Shown: piece by piece, positions 26,101 through 35,638 of the stretch
How the letters are laid out: every line of letters begins with the position of its first letter
How positions within the stretch are numbered: position 1 is the first letter of the stretch
Assembly (NCBI RefSeq): GCF_013363755.1
Contig: NZ_CP054841.1
Span: 1 to 64,000 of the forward strand
Length of the DNA: 64,000 bases
Origin: Comamonas antarctica
Lineage (GTDB): Bacteria; Pseudomonadota; Gammaproteobacteria; Burkholderiales; Burkholderiaceae_C
Direction: 5' to 3'
Translations under genes and position numbers: made by a program
The notes under the pieces: generated by a model
Database searches by the model: none
The model's input: the letters and a program-made list of their open reading frames with translations, nothing else
Told to the model about the DNA's origin: nothing

Positions 26101-29100
26101 GGGCGGCGCGCTGGCCGGCACCATCGGCAAGGGCTACACCGGCGCGGGCAACTATGACGTGGCGCGGCTCACCGATGGCGGCGAAGGCTTTGGCGCAGCG
26201 GTGGCCATGAACGCCGCCGGCACCCGGCTGGTGATCGGCGCCCCGGCCGATGCCGGCAGCAGCCGCGCGGCCGAACTGCCCGACGCCGGCGGCGCGGCCT
26301 ATCTGTTCAGCCGCACGGGCGGCACGCTGGCGCTGGACGGCGTGATCGGCAGCGGCATCGCCGCCGTGGGCAGCAAGAGCGTGGACGTCAACACCGTGGC
26401 CGCGGCGCCGGGCGTGGAGGTCGGCCTGCAATCGACGGACAATTTCGGCTCGGCCGTGGCAATGAACGCCGCCGGCACGCAGATCGCCGTCGGCGTGCCC
26501 GGCGACTCGGGCTTCAACAGCGCCACTCCCAATGCCGGCGCGGTGCAGCTGTTCACCTTCAGCGACGCGAACTACAACGGCGGCGTGCTCAAGGGCACGC
26601 TGGGCAAGGGTTATACCGGCGGCAACAACCTCGATGTGGCGCTGTCGGGCGGCGAACGCTTTGGCTCGGCGCTGGCGCTGAGCGCTGCGGGCGACCGGCT
26701 CGCGGTCGGCGCCGCGGGCGCGGGCAGCGTGCGCTTCTACAGCTTTGGCACCGGCTTCACGGCGGCCGCCTCGCGCTGGACCAGTCCGTTGACCGGCGTC
26801 GGCGCGAGTTCCGTCGCGCTCGATGGCGCGGGCACGCGCCTGGCCGTGGGCAACGTGGCCAGCGGATCGGTCAAACTCTTCGACACCGGCACCAACGCGC
26901 CCTCGCTGCTGCGCACCCTCGGCGCGGCCGAGGTCGGCGCCCTGGCCAGCGGCGATGCGTTCGGCTCGGCCGTCGCGCTCGACAGCGGCGGCACGGCGCT
27001 GGCCGTAGGCGCCTCGGGCACCGCGGGCAATACCGGCGCCGTCCACCTGCTGAGCTTTGTCGACAACAGCTACGCCAGCGTCACGCAGCGCAGCGTGATC
27101 GGCAAGGCCCGCACCGCCACCAACGACATCAACCTGGACCTGTCGGCGGGCGACCGCTTCGGTGCTTCCGTGGCTTTCAACCGCAGCGGCACGGCGTCGC
27201 GCCTGGCGGTCGGCGCGACTGGCACCAACGCCGATTCGGGCGCGGTCTACCTGTTTGGCTTCCCCGGCAGCCTGCTGGCTGCGGGCGAGCTGCGCGGCAT
27301 CATGGGGCGCGGCTACAACGTCAATCCGGGCGACGTCACCAGCGCCGGCAACGTCAACGTGGCCGCGCTGCGCAGCACCAGCAGCACCTATGGCACCGGC
27401 GACAACTTCGGCGCCGCGGTCGCATTCAACGGCGCGGGCGACCGCCTGGCGGTGGGCGCATCGCAGGACATCGGCGCCAACAAGACGCCCAACTTGGTGC
27501 CCGCGCCGCACTATGGCGCGGTCTATCTGTTCACCGCGGCGGCACCGTCGGGCGCGCAGCCGGGCCTTGCAGGACAGATCTACACGCCCGGCACCACCGC
27601 CGTCCCCGTGGTCAGCAACACCATCAGCGCCGCGTCCATCACCACGGTGCTCAACGGCGGCACGGCCGTCATCCTCAAGGCCGACAACGACATCACCGTG
27701 GGCAGTGCCATCAGCGCCAACCGCACCTCGACCGGCGCGCTGACGCTGCAGGCCGGGCGCTCGGTGCAGGTCAACGCCAGCATCGACACCGGCAATGGCA
27801 ACCTCACGCTGATCGGCAACGACAAGCGGGCCAATGGCGTGGGCAACGCGCTGCGCGATGCGGGCAACGCCAGCATCGAGATGGCCGCCGGCACCGCGCT
27901 GAACGCGGGCAGCGGCGCGGTGAACATCGCGCTGCGCGACGGCGCGGGGCTGACCAACAACACCTCGGGCAACATCACTTTGCGCGATGTCACGGCGCAC
28001 ACCATCACGGCCACCAACCAGGGCCCGAGCGCGAACTCCAACATCGTGCTGGAAGGCACGCTCAGCGCGAGCGCCAGCAGCGGCACCAGCATCACGCTGG
28101 CGGGCCAGAAACTGGTGAACAACCGCGGCGCGACGGCGCTTGCGGCGGGCGCGGGCAGCCGCTGGCTGGTGTGGTCGGCCGATCCCACGGCGCTGGCCGG
28201 CAACAGCACGCTGGGCGGCCTGTCTTACGGCTTCAAGCAATACAACGCCAGCTATGGCGCCACGGACGTGGCTGACGCCACGCTCAACGGCTTGCTGTTC
28301 AGCCAGGCGCCGACGCTGGGCATCACCCTGACCAACGCCAGCCCGGTGAGCAAGACCTACGATGGCACGAACAGCGTCACCGCGCCCGTGAGCTACACCA
28401 CCACCGGCCTGGTCGACAACGACACCCTGGCGGCACTGACCGGCGCGTCCTACGACAGCGCCAACGCCGGCAACGCCAAGACGCTGAGCTTTGCCGGCCC
28501 GCGCACCATCAGCAACGGCGCGGTGGCCGTCTATGGCTACGGGCAAGCGGCGCTGGGCAACGCCAACATCGGCCAGATCACGCCCAAGGCACTCACCGCC
28601 ACCATCAATGCCGGGTCGGCCGACAAGGTGTATGACGGCAGCACCGCGGCCACGGCCACACTGACCATCACCGATGGGCTGGTGGGCGGCCAGACGCTGG
28701 CGGCCACCGGCACCGGCATCTTCAACAGCCAGAACGTGGCCTCGGCCAACAGCGTCACCCTGACCGGCACGGCGCTGGCCAACGGCACCGGCCTGGCCAG
28801 CAACTACACGCTGGCCGCAGGCCAGACCGCACAGGCAGCGATTGCCGCCAGGACCTTGACCGCAACGGCCACGGCCAGCAGCAAGGTCTACGACGGCAGC
28901 GCCGCGGCCGCGCCGGTACTGACCATCAACGCGGGCCTGGTCAATGGCGAGAGCGTGAGCGCCACGGGCACCGGCAGCTTCAACAGCAAGGATGTGCTGG
29001 CGGCCAACCGCGTCACGGTCGATGCGATCACGCTGGCCGACGGCGCCAACGGGCTTGCCAGCAACTACCGCATCGACGCCGGCCAGCAGGCCGCGGCATC

Positions 29101-32100
29101 GATCACCGCCAAGGCGCTGGGCGCGGCGGTGGTCGCCGGGTCGGCCGACAAGGTCTATGACGGAACCACTGCCGCGAGCGCGCGCCTGGCCATCACCTCG
29201 GGCATGGTCAATGGCGAGACCCTCACGGCCACCGGCGCCTCCACCTTCAACAGCCGCAACGTGGCCGACGCCAACCGCGTCACGGTGGGCGCGGTGACGC
29301 TGGCTGATGGCACGGGCCTGGCCAGCAACTACCAGCTCGCCGGCGGCCAGTCGGCGGCAGCGGCGATCACGGCCAGGACGCTGACCGCGAGCGCCAGCGC
29401 CAGCAGCAAGCAATACGACGGCGGCGCCAGCGCGGCGCCGGTGCTGACCATCACCTCGGGGCTGGTTGGCGGCGAGACCGTGAGCGCCACGGGCACGGGC
29501 AGCTTCAACAGCAAGGACGTGCTCACCGCGAACACCGTGACGGTGAATTCGGTCACGCTGGCCGACGGCAACAACGGCCTGGCCAGCAACTACCGCCTCG
29601 ACGCCGGCCAGCAGGCCTCGGCCTCGATCACGGCCAAGACCCTGACCGCGAGCGCTACAGCGACCGACAAGGTGTATGACGGCACGACCACGGCAGCGCC
29701 CACGCTCGCCATTGCCTCGGGCCTGGTGACGGGCGAAACCGTTACCGCCACGGGCACCGGCAGCTTCAACAGCAAGGACGTGCTGACCGCAAACACCGTC
29801 ACCGTGAATTCGGTCACGCTGGCCGATGGCAATAATGGCCTCGCCAGCAATTACCGACTTGACGCCGGCCAGCAGGCCGCGGCCTCGATCACGGCCAGGA
29901 CGCTCACGGCCACCGCCACCGCCAACGACAAGGTCTATGACGGCACGACCACGGGCGCGCCGACATTGGCGATTGCCTCCGGCCTGGTCAACGGCGAAAC
30001 CGTGACCGCTACGGGCACGGGCACGTTCAACAGCAAGGATGTGCTGGCCGCCACCACCGTCACCGTGAATTCGGTCGGTTTGGCAGACGGGAACAACGGC
30101 CTTGCCAGCAACTACCAGCTCGCAGCCGGCCAGCAGGCCACGGCGTCGATCACCGCCAGGGCGCTGACGGCGAGCGCTGCCGCCGCGGACAAGGTCTACG
30201 ACGGCAATGCCAGCGCTGCGCCGGTGCTGACCATCACCTCCGGCCTGGTGGGCGGCGAGACGGTGACGGCCACGGGCACCGGCAGCTTCAACAGCAAGGA
30301 TGTGCTGAGCGCCCACACCGTCACGGTGGCTTCGGTGGCGCTTGCCGATGGCAACAATGGCTTGGCCAGCAACTATCGCCTGGACGCGGGCCAGCAGGCT
30401 TCGGCAGCGATCACGGCCAGGACACTCGGCGGCAACGTGATTGCCGGTTCGGCCGACAAGGCCTACGACGGCAGCACGGCCGCCAGCGCGCGCCTGGACA
30501 TCGCCTCCGGACTGGTCACGGGCGAAACCGTGACCGCCACGGGCACGGGCAGCTTCAATAGCAAGGATGTGCTCGCGGCCCATACCGTGACCGTGAATTC
30601 GGTCACGCTGGCGGATGGCAATAACGGGCTCGCCAGCAATTACCGACTTGACGCGGGCCAGCAGGCCGCGGCCTCGATCACGGCCAGAACGCTCACGGCA
30701 ACTGCCACGGCGACCGACAAGGTCTATGACGGTACAAGCACGGGGGCGCCCACGCTGGCGATTGCCTCGGGTCTGGTAGCTGGCGAAACCGTGACGGCTA
30801 GCGGCACCGGCAGCTTCAATAGCAAAGACGTGCTGGCCGCGAATACCGTGACCGTGAATTCGGTTACGCTGGCCGATGGCAATAACGGCCTCGCCAGCAA
30901 TTACCGACTTGACGCCGGCCAGCAGGCCTCTGCATCTATCACCGCCAAGACTCTGACGGCCACGGCAACCGCTACGGACAAGGTTTATGACGGCACGGCC
31001 ACGGGTGCGCCCACGCTGGCGATTGCCTCGGGGCTGGTCAATGGCGAAACCGTGACGGCCACGGGCACGGGCAGCTTCAATAGCAAGGATGTGCTGACAG
31101 CCAATACCGTCACGGTGAATTCGGTCACGCTGGCCGATGGAAATAACGGCCTCGCCAGCAACTACCGCCTTGACGCGGGCCAGCAGGCTGCGGCCTCGAT
31201 CACCGCCAGGACGCTCACGGCTAGCGCCACGGCAACCGACAAGGTCTATGACGGCACGGTCACGGGTGCACCCACGCTGGCGATTGCCTCGGGGCTGGTC
31301 AATGGCGAAACCGTGACGGCCACGGGCACGGGCACATTCAACAGCAAGGATGTGCTGACCGCCAATACCGTCACCGTGAACTCGGTCACACTGGCCGATG
31401 GCAATAATGGCCGCGCCAGCAACTATCGCCTTGACGCGGGCCAGCAAGCCGCGGCAGCCATCACAGCCAGGGCGCTGACCGCCACTGCTACGGCGACCGA
31501 CAAGGTCTATGACGGCACGGCCACGGGCGCGCCCACGCTGGCCATTGCCTCGGGTCTGGTTGCTGGCGAAACCGTGACGGCTACCGGCACGGGCAGCTTC
31601 AATAGCAAAGACGTGCTGGCCGCGAATACCGTGACCGTGAACTCGGTGACGCTGGCCGATGGCAATAATGGCCTCGCCAGCAACTATCGCCTTGACGCGG
31701 GCCAGCAGGCCTCTGCATCGATCACAGCCAGGGCGCTGACCGCCACTGCCACGGCAACCGACAAGGTCTATGACGGCACGGCCACGGGCGCGCCAACGCT
31801 GGCGATTGCGTCCGGACTGGTCAACGGCGAAACCGTGACGGCTACCGGCACTGGCAGCTTCAACAGCAAGGATGTGCTGACAGCGAATACGGTCACGGTG
31901 AACTCGGTCACACTGGCGGATGGCACGAATGGCCTGGCCAGCAACTACCGCCTGGATGCGGGCCAGCAGGCTGCTGCCTCGATCACGGCCCGGACGCTCA
32001 CGGCCACCGCCACGGCCACCGACAAGGTCTATGACGGCACGGCCACGGGCGCGCCCACGCTGGCGATTGCCTCGGGGCTGGTCGCTGGCGAAACCGTGAC

Positions 32101-35005
32101 GGCCACGGGCACGGGGAGCTTCAATAGCAAGGATGTGCTCGCGGCCCATACCGTCACCGTGAATTCGGTCACGCTGGCCGATGGCACGAATGGCCGCGCC
32201 AGCAACTATCGCCTTGCTGCGGGCCAGCAGGCCGCAGCATCCATCACCGCCAAGACCCTGACGGCGACGGCGACCGCCACCGACAAGGTTTATGACGGCA
32301 CGGCCACGGGAAACCCGAACTTGACCATCGCCTCCGGTCTGGTGGCTGGCGAAACCGTGACGGCCACGGGCACTGGCAGCTTCAATAGCAAGGACGTTTT
32401 AACGGCCCATACCGTCACCGTGGATTCGGCCACGCTGGCCGATGGCAATAACGGCCTCGCCAGCAATTACCGCCTGGATGCGGGACAGCAGGCCGCGGCC
32501 TCGATCACGGCCAGGGCACTCACGGCGACCGCCACGGCGACCGACAAGGTCTATGACGGCACCACCACGGGCGCGCCCACGCTGGCCATTGCCTCGGGGC
32601 TGGTCGCGGGTGAAAACGTGGCGGCCACAGGCACGGGAAGCTTCAACAGCAAGGATGTGCTCGCGGCCCATACCGTCACCGTGAATTCGGTCACCCTGGC
32701 CGATGGCAGCAATGGCCTGGCAAGCAACTACCGTCTTGATGCGGGCCAGCAGGCCGCGGCATCCATCACCACCAAGACTCTGACGGCCACGGCAACCGCC
32801 ACCGACAAGGTCTACGACGGCACGACCACTGGAAACCCGACCTTGACCATCGCCTCGGGTCTGGTCACGGGCGAAACCGTGACGGCCACGGGCACTGGCA
32901 GCTTCAACAGCAAGGATGTGCTGACGGCCGATACCGTGACCGTGAACTCGGTCGCGCTGGCCGATGGCAGCAATGGTTTGGCCAGCAACTACCGCCTTGA
33001 CGCCGGCCAGCAGGCCTCGGCCTCGATCACGGCCAGGACGCTCACGGCTAGCGCCACCGCCACCGACAAGGTTTATGACGGTACGGCCACTGGAAACACG
33101 ACATTGACCATTGCCTCCGGCCTGGTAGCGGGCGAAACCGTGACGGCCACGGGCACCGGCAGCTTCAATAGCAAGAATGTGCTGACCGCGAACACCGTGA
33201 CCGTGAATTCGGTCACGCTGGCCGATGGCAATAATGGCCTCGCCAGCAACTACCGCCTTGACGCGGGCCAGCAGGCCGCGGCATCGATCACCGCCAGGGC
33301 ACTCACGGCTACCGCTACGGCGACCGACAAGGTCTATGACGGCACGGCCACGGGCGCGCCCACGCTGGCCATTGCCTCGGGTCTGGTCGACGGTGAATCC
33401 GTGCAGGCAACTGGCATCGGCACATTCAACAGCAAGGATGTGCTCGCGGCCAATACCGTCACCGTGAATTCGGTCACGCTGGCCGATGGCAATAATGGCC
33501 TGGCGAGCAACTATCGTCTTGACGCGGGCCAGCAGGCCTCGGCTTCGATCACGGCCAGGGCACTCACGGCTAGCGCCACGGCGACGGACAAGGTCTATGA
33601 CGGCACGGCCACGGGCGCGCCCACGCTGGCCATTGCCTCCGGTCTGGTTGCTGGCGAAACCGTGACGGCTACCGGCACCGGCAGCTTCAACAGCAAGGAC
33701 GTTCTCACGGCCAATACCGTGACCGTGAGCTCGGTCACGCTGGCCGATGGCAATAACGGCCTCGCCAGCAACTACCGCCTTGATGCGGGCCAGCAGGCCG
33801 CGGCATCCATCACCGCCAAGACCCTCACGGCCACGGCCACCGCCACCGACAAGGTCTATGACGGCACGGCCACCGCAGCGCCAACGCTGGCCATTGCGTC
33901 AGGACTGGTCAACGGCGAAAACGTGACGGCTACCGGCACGGGCAGCTTCAACAGCAAGGACGTGCTGACCGCAAACACCGTCACGGTGGATTCGGTCACG
34001 CTGGCCGATGGCCATAACGGGCTGGCCAGCAATTACCGCCTCGAAGCGGGCCAGCAGGCCGCGGCAGCCATCACGCCGCGGACCCTGACGGCCAGCGCCA
34101 CGGCGCCCGACAAGGTGTATGACGGCAGCACCGCCGCAGCGCCCGCACTGGCCATCACGGCCGGACTGGTCGGCAGCGAGACGCTGCGCGCGCTGGCGAC
34201 GGGCAGCTTCGACAGCAAGGACGTGGCCACGGCGCGCCAGGTCACGGTCCATTCGGCCGTGCTTGCCGATGGCACCGGGCTGGCAAGCAACTACCAGCTG
34301 GCCGCAGGCCAGACGGTGGCGGCGCGCATCACGCCGGCCACCGTGCAGGCCGGCCTCAGCGGCAGCGTCGAGAAGGTCTACGATGCCGGCACCGCCGCCA
34401 CGCTGACCGCCGCCCACTACACGCTCACGGGCGTGCTGGGCAGCGAAGACGTCACGCTCACGCCCGCGCCCACGGCAAGCTATGACAACCGCAACGCGGG
34501 TGCCGGCAAACAGGTCACGGCCACCGGTATCGCACTGGGCGGCAGCGGCGCCAGCAACTACCAGCTGGCCTCGACCACGGTCTCGGCCGCGGTTGGCCGC
34601 ATCACGCCGGCCCGGCTGGTGGTCAGCGCCGATGACCAGAGCAGCCTCAACGGCCTGCCGCTGCCGGAACTGACGGGCGTGGTCAGCGGCCTGCAGGGCA
34701 GCGACACCGCGGCGCAGGTCCTCGGCAGCCTGAGCTATGCGACCGCCGCCACGCGCGTCTCGGCGCCGGGCCAGTATGCGATCACCCCGTCGGCCACGCT
34801 GGCGAGCCCGAACTACACGCTGAGCGTGGAGAACGGCAGCTTCACCGTGTTGCGCGCCGACACCGGCGGGCCGGAGTCCGGCCGGCTGCTTGAAGCCGTG
34901 GAGGACAGCGATCCGGTCAAGGCCCGCGTGCATCTGCGCGAGCTGAGCGCGCCGCGCCGCCTGGACATCGATGTTCTGGTCGGCGGCGTGCGCCTCGAGC
35001 CCTGA
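23192..35005 (+). CDS. Filamentous haemagglutinin-type adhesin (TpsA) with FG-GAP and YDG/MBG repeats
   Basis: A 3937-residue exoprotein. An extended signal (about 52 residues) precedes the TPS secretion domain with QSFNIGSQAQVNF and VFLVNPNGILFGAGA. A beta-helix region runs to about residue 590. About twelve FG-GAP-like repeats (FGxxVALNxxGDxLAVGAxGD) fill residues about 610-1460. About 24 YDG/MBG repeats, each opened by DKVYDG, span about 1720-3800, followed by one divergent MBG-like domain and a short tail ending RRLDIDVLVGGVRLEP. No VENN motif or C-terminal toxin is seen, so it is an adhesin or biofilm protein rather than a contact-dependent inhibitor. The ATG at 23192 is chosen because it begins the signal peptide; the frame is open from 23015. 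Confidence 0.95.
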   Translation: MKKTLATRVLDWIAQLCLRARTAFQSHPRKRPSRLLCALLVNAGLMGTAGAQALAPTALPTGGQLAAGQASIGGVQATAGNGVRLEVTQASQQAVLNWQSFNIGSQAQVNFVQPNASATVLNRVAAGNPSEIQGQLTANGQVFLVNPNGILFGAGAQVNTGGLTASTLDISDQNFMARDYRFVLGSGGEASSVVNQGRITAAQGGYIALLAPEVRNEGVLVATLGTVALGAGERITLQIQGDRLINMSVDSAALDTLVENRLAIRVAGGQVILSARAANSLLQSVVNNTGVIEATSLADLQGGAQAGAIRADAGQITNTGTLDASGTGAGQSGGSIALTAGFIGLGGTLQADGQLQGGSIAASAQGTLSLADTVSARGLAGQGGAVRYSAGGQIVESSGSRTDVSGATDGGTVRALADGGVLSSGSYRADGAQGAGGRIDISGSGVRLLSAEISATGQSQGGLVRVGGAFQGGAEADPAGAIPVERFVTRWGATPNLVNAGKTFVNDSSRIDVSARGAQGQGGTAVVWSDSETTQLGAIDARGAGQGGAIEISSKDMLRHTALENVQAGAGGSLLLDPKNLYIGTPVETSAWSYSALMGNGYGPANPSQGVKDGAAFGAAVALNADSRTLAVGTPGDMGAAGGPGPGYYASSGLGAVRLYRFTDSSYSGAALTSTVGSGYTGGKNVNVALAAGDLFGTSVALNATGDLLAVGAPGDLGTSANGISQGAAYLFRFGDAALSGGSQALKIGNVTAGAGALDLRGANGAKTGGLVDGDAFGTSVALNAAGDRLAVGATGDLGGGNANDGAYLRGAVYLLGIDQANYANSKVQTLLSAAPTAGRNVQVAGLADGSQFGQSVALDASGNLLAAGAIGDMGAGLDGLQRGAVYLYSFSGTPAFSGATLQGRIGSGYSGGKNVDAALEDGDTFGAAVALSAAGDLLAVGATGDQGRDNTGYYGAVRLYSFGTGTPFAGGALAGTIGKGYTGAGNYDVARLTDGGEGFGAAVAMNAAGTRLVIGAPADAGSSRAAELPDAGGAAYLFSRTGGTLALDGVIGSGIAAVGSKSVDVNTVAAAPGVEVGLQSTDNFGSAVAMNAAGTQIAVGVPGDSGFNSATPNAGAVQLFTFSDANYNGGVLKGTLGKGYTGGNNLDVALSGGERFGSALALSAAGDRLAVGAAGAGSVRFYSFGTGFTAAASRWTSPLTGVGASSVALDGAGTRLAVGNVASGSVKLFDTGTNAPSLLRTLGAAEVGALASGDAFGSAVALDSGGTALAVGASGTAGNTGAVHLLSFVDNSYASVTQRSVIGKARTATNDINLDLSAGDRFGASVAFNRSGTASRLAVGATGTNADSGAVYLFGFPGSLLAAGELRGIMGRGYNVNPGDVTSAGNVNVAALRSTSSTYGTGDNFGAAVAFNGAGDRLAVGASQDIGANKTPNLVPAPHYGAVYLFTAAAPSGAQPGLAGQIYTPGTTAVPVVSNTISAASITTVLNGGTAVILKADNDITVGSAISANRTSTGALTLQAGRSVQVNASIDTGNGNLTLIGNDKRANGVGNALRDAGNASIEMAAGTALNAGSGAVNIALRDGAGLTNNTSGNITLRDVTAHTITATNQGPSANSNIVLEGTLSASASSGTSITLAGQKLVNNRGATALAAGAGSRWLVWSADPTALAGNSTLGGLSYGFKQYNASYGATDVADATLNGLLFSQAPTLGITLTNASPVSKTYDGTNSVTAPVSYTTTGLVDNDTLAALTGASYDSANAGNAKTLSFAGPRTISNGAVAVYGYGQAALGNANIGQITPKALTATINAGSADKVYDGSTAATATLTITDGLVGGQTLAATGTGIFNSQNVASANSVTLTGTALANGTGLASNYTLAAGQTAQAAIAARTLTATATASSKVYDGSAAAAPVLTINAGLVNGESVSATGTGSFNSKDVLAANRVTVDAITLADGANGLASNYRIDAGQQAAASITAKALGAAVVAGSADKVYDGTTAASARLAITSGMVNGETLTATGASTFNSRNVADANRVTVGAVTLADGTGLASNYQLAGGQSAAAAITARTLTASASASSKQYDGGASAAPVLTITSGLVGGETVSATGTGSFNSKDVLTANTVTVNSVTLADGNNGLASNYRLDAGQQASASITAKTLTASATATDKVYDGTTTAAPTLAIASGLVTGETVTATGTGSFNSKDVLTANTVTVNSVTLADGNNGLASNYRLDAGQQAAASITARTLTATATANDKVYDGTTTGAPTLAIASGLVNGETVTATGTGTFNSKDVLAATTVTVNSVGLADGNNGLASNYQLAAGQQATASITARALTASAAAADKVYDGNASAAPVLTITSGLVGGETVTATGTGSFNSKDVLSAHTVTVASVALADGNNGLASNYRLDAGQQASAAITARTLGGNVIAGSADKAYDGSTAASARLDIASGLVTGETVTATGTGSFNSKDVLAAHTVTVNSVTLADGNNGLASNYRLDAGQQAAASITARTLTATATATDKVYDGTSTGAPTLAIASGLVAGETVTASGTGSFNSKDVLAANTVTVNSVTLADGNNGLASNYRLDAGQQASASITAKTLTATATATDKVYDGTATGAPTLAIASGLVNGETVTATGTGSFNSKDVLTANTVTVNSVTLADGNNGLASNYRLDAGQQAAASITARTLTASATATDKVYDGTVTGAPTLAIASGLVNGETVTATGTGTFNSKDVLTANTVTVNSVTLADGNNGRASNYRLDAGQQAAAAITARALTATATATDKVYDGTATGAPTLAIASGLVAGETVTATGTGSFNSKDVLAANTVTVNSVTLADGNNGLASNYRLDAGQQASASITARALTATATATDKVYDGTATGAPTLAIASGLVNGETVTATGTGSFNSKDVLTANTVTVNSVTLADGTNGLASNYRLDAGQQAAASITARTLTATATATDKVYDGTATGAPTLAIASGLVAGETVTATGTGSFNSKDVLAAHTVTVNSVTLADGTNGRASNYRLAAGQQAAASITAKTLTATATATDKVYDGTATGNPNLTIASGLVAGETVTATGTGSFNSKDVLTAHTVTVDSATLADGNNGLASNYRLDAGQQAAASITARALTATATATDKVYDGTTTGAPTLAIASGLVAGENVAATGTGSFNSKDVLAAHTVTVNSVTLADGSNGLASNYRLDAGQQAAASITTKTLTATATATDKVYDGTTTGNPTLTIASGLVTGETVTATGTGSFNSKDVLTADTVTVNSVALADGSNGLASNYRLDAGQQASASITARTLTASATATDKVYDGTATGNTTLTIASGLVAGETVTATGTGSFNSKNVLTANTVTVNSVTLADGNNGLASNYRLDAGQQAAASITARALTATATATDKVYDGTATGAPTLAIASGLVDGESVQATGIGTFNSKDVLAANTVTVNSVTLADGNNGLASNYRLDAGQQASASITARALTASATATDKVYDGTATGAPTLAIASGLVAGETVTATGTGSFNSKDVLTANTVTVSSVTLADGNNGLASNYRLDAGQQAAASITAKTLTATATATDKVYDGTATAAPTLAIASGLVNGENVTATGTGSFNSKDVLTANTVTVDSVTLADGHNGLASNYRLEAGQQAAAAITPRTLTASATAPDKVYDGSTAAAPALAITAGLVGSETLRALATGSFDSKDVATARQVTVHSAVLADGTGLASNYQLAAGQTVAARITPATVQAGLSGSVEKVYDAGTAATLTAAHYTLTGVLGSEDVTLTPAPTASYDNRNAGAGKQVTATGIALGGSGASNYQLASTTVSAAVGRITPARLVVSADDQSSLNGLPLPELTGVVSGLQGSDTAAQVLGSLSYATAATRVSAPGQYAITPSATLASPNYTLSVENGSFTVLRADTGGPESGRLLEAVEDSDPVKARVHLRELSAPRRLDIDVLVGGVRLEP
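29666..34370 (+). repeat. Tandem 261-bp repeats encoding YDG domains
   Basis: Units beginning at DKVYDG recur every 261 bp (87 codons). From 30716 to 34109 there are exactly thirteen 261-bp steps, and the only irregular step, 267 bp, is just before 30716. Older, more divergent units lie upstream from about 28350 and downstream to about 34600, giving about 24 in all. Unit-to-unit identity is high in DNA as well as protein, indicating recent duplication or gene conversion. Copy number may vary between strains. Confidence 0.93.
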
Positions 35006-35049
35006 ACGGAGCCTGCCGGGGCGCGAGCGCGCCGCGGCAGGCGGCGCGC

Positions 35050-35075
35050 AAAGAAAAGCCGGCGCAAAGGCCGGC
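35050..35075 (-). terminator. Rho-independent terminator of the tail-collar cluster
   Basis: Read on the minus strand, GCCGGC (35070-35075), a 6-base loop and GCCGGC (35058-35063) form a GC-rich stem followed by TTTTCTTT (35050-35057). It lies 35 bp after the last tail-collar gene. A separate, longer GC hairpin at 35011-35042 follows the adhesin stop codon on the plus strand but has no T-tract. Confidence 0.65.
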
Positions 35076-35109
35076 CATCGCAAGCGGCGCCGCGCGCGGC
35101 GCGGTGGCT

Positions 35110-35631
35110 TCACCCGCGTGGTGGAAACACCCCTTGCAGCGCGATGATGAAGTGCATGGTCAGATAGGGCTGCAGGTTGTTGTGCGGCTGGCCACCGCCC
35201 GCATCCACGGTGCGCGGCGACATCATGCCGGTCATGCCGCTGGCCGGGCCATACAGCGAAGCCGTGCCCGGCGCGCGCGCCAACGCCGCGCCCTCGGGCG
35301 ACACCGTGCCGCCCGGCGCGGCCACGGCGCGGATGGCATGGGTGTGCGGCGGCATCTCCGGCTCGACCAGGCTCACGGCGGCCTGGCCGCCGTACTGGCC
35401 CAGGTCATAAGGCGACAGCCCCGGGCCCTGGCCGGGATGCATGGCGGCGCGGCCCTGCAGGTCGGGCAAGGCGAAGGTGGACTTTCCATCCCCGCCATAG
35501 GTCGTGCCCAGCAGCGAGAACAATGCCGTGTTCTGCGACAGCGGCAGCAGCTGGCCGTTGCAGGCGGCCCAGCCCCGCGGCACGAAATTGAACGGAACCA
35601 TGCGGATTTCCGCGACGAAAGGATCTGCCAT
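35110..35631 (-). CDS. Tail-collar domain protein (MdpB-like) 3
   Basis: A 173-residue protein. The phage tail-collar domain covers residues about 5-60: IRMVPFNFVPRGWAACNGQLLPL, then LLGTTYGGDGKSTFALPDLQGR. A variable Gly/Pro-rich middle with HTHAI is followed by a C-terminal HNNLQPYLTMHFIIALQGVFP. These proteins are known from bacteria as microcystin-dependent protein homologues outside prophages; their role is unknown. It is the last of three paralogues in a minus-strand operon and ends before a terminator. Confidence 0.9.
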   Translation of the reverse strand: MADPFVAEIRMVPFNFVPRGWAACNGQLLPLSQNTALFSLLGTTYGGDGKSTFALPDLQGRAAMHPGQGPGLSPYDLGQYGGQAAVSLVEPEMPPHTHAIRAVAAPGGTVSPEGAALARAPGTASLYGPASGMTGMMSPRTVDAGGGQPHNNLQPYLTMHFIIALQGVFPPRG

Positions 35632-35638
35632 GGGTGCC

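Noticed and set aside
22868..32149. Giant 3093-codon open frame antisense to the adhesin gene
   Set aside because: It arises from GC-rich repeats that remain free of stops in this frame. The product is Arg/Gly/His-rich without domains, and the plus-strand frame has clear domain structure.
29405..34370. Possible CRISPR-like array
   Set aside because: The repeats are 261 bp, in frame, without spacers, and encode YDG domains.
34850..35005. CdiA-type C-terminal toxin on the adhesin
   Set aside because: No VENN-like motif, no toxin domain and no immunity gene; the protein ends shortly after the last repeat.
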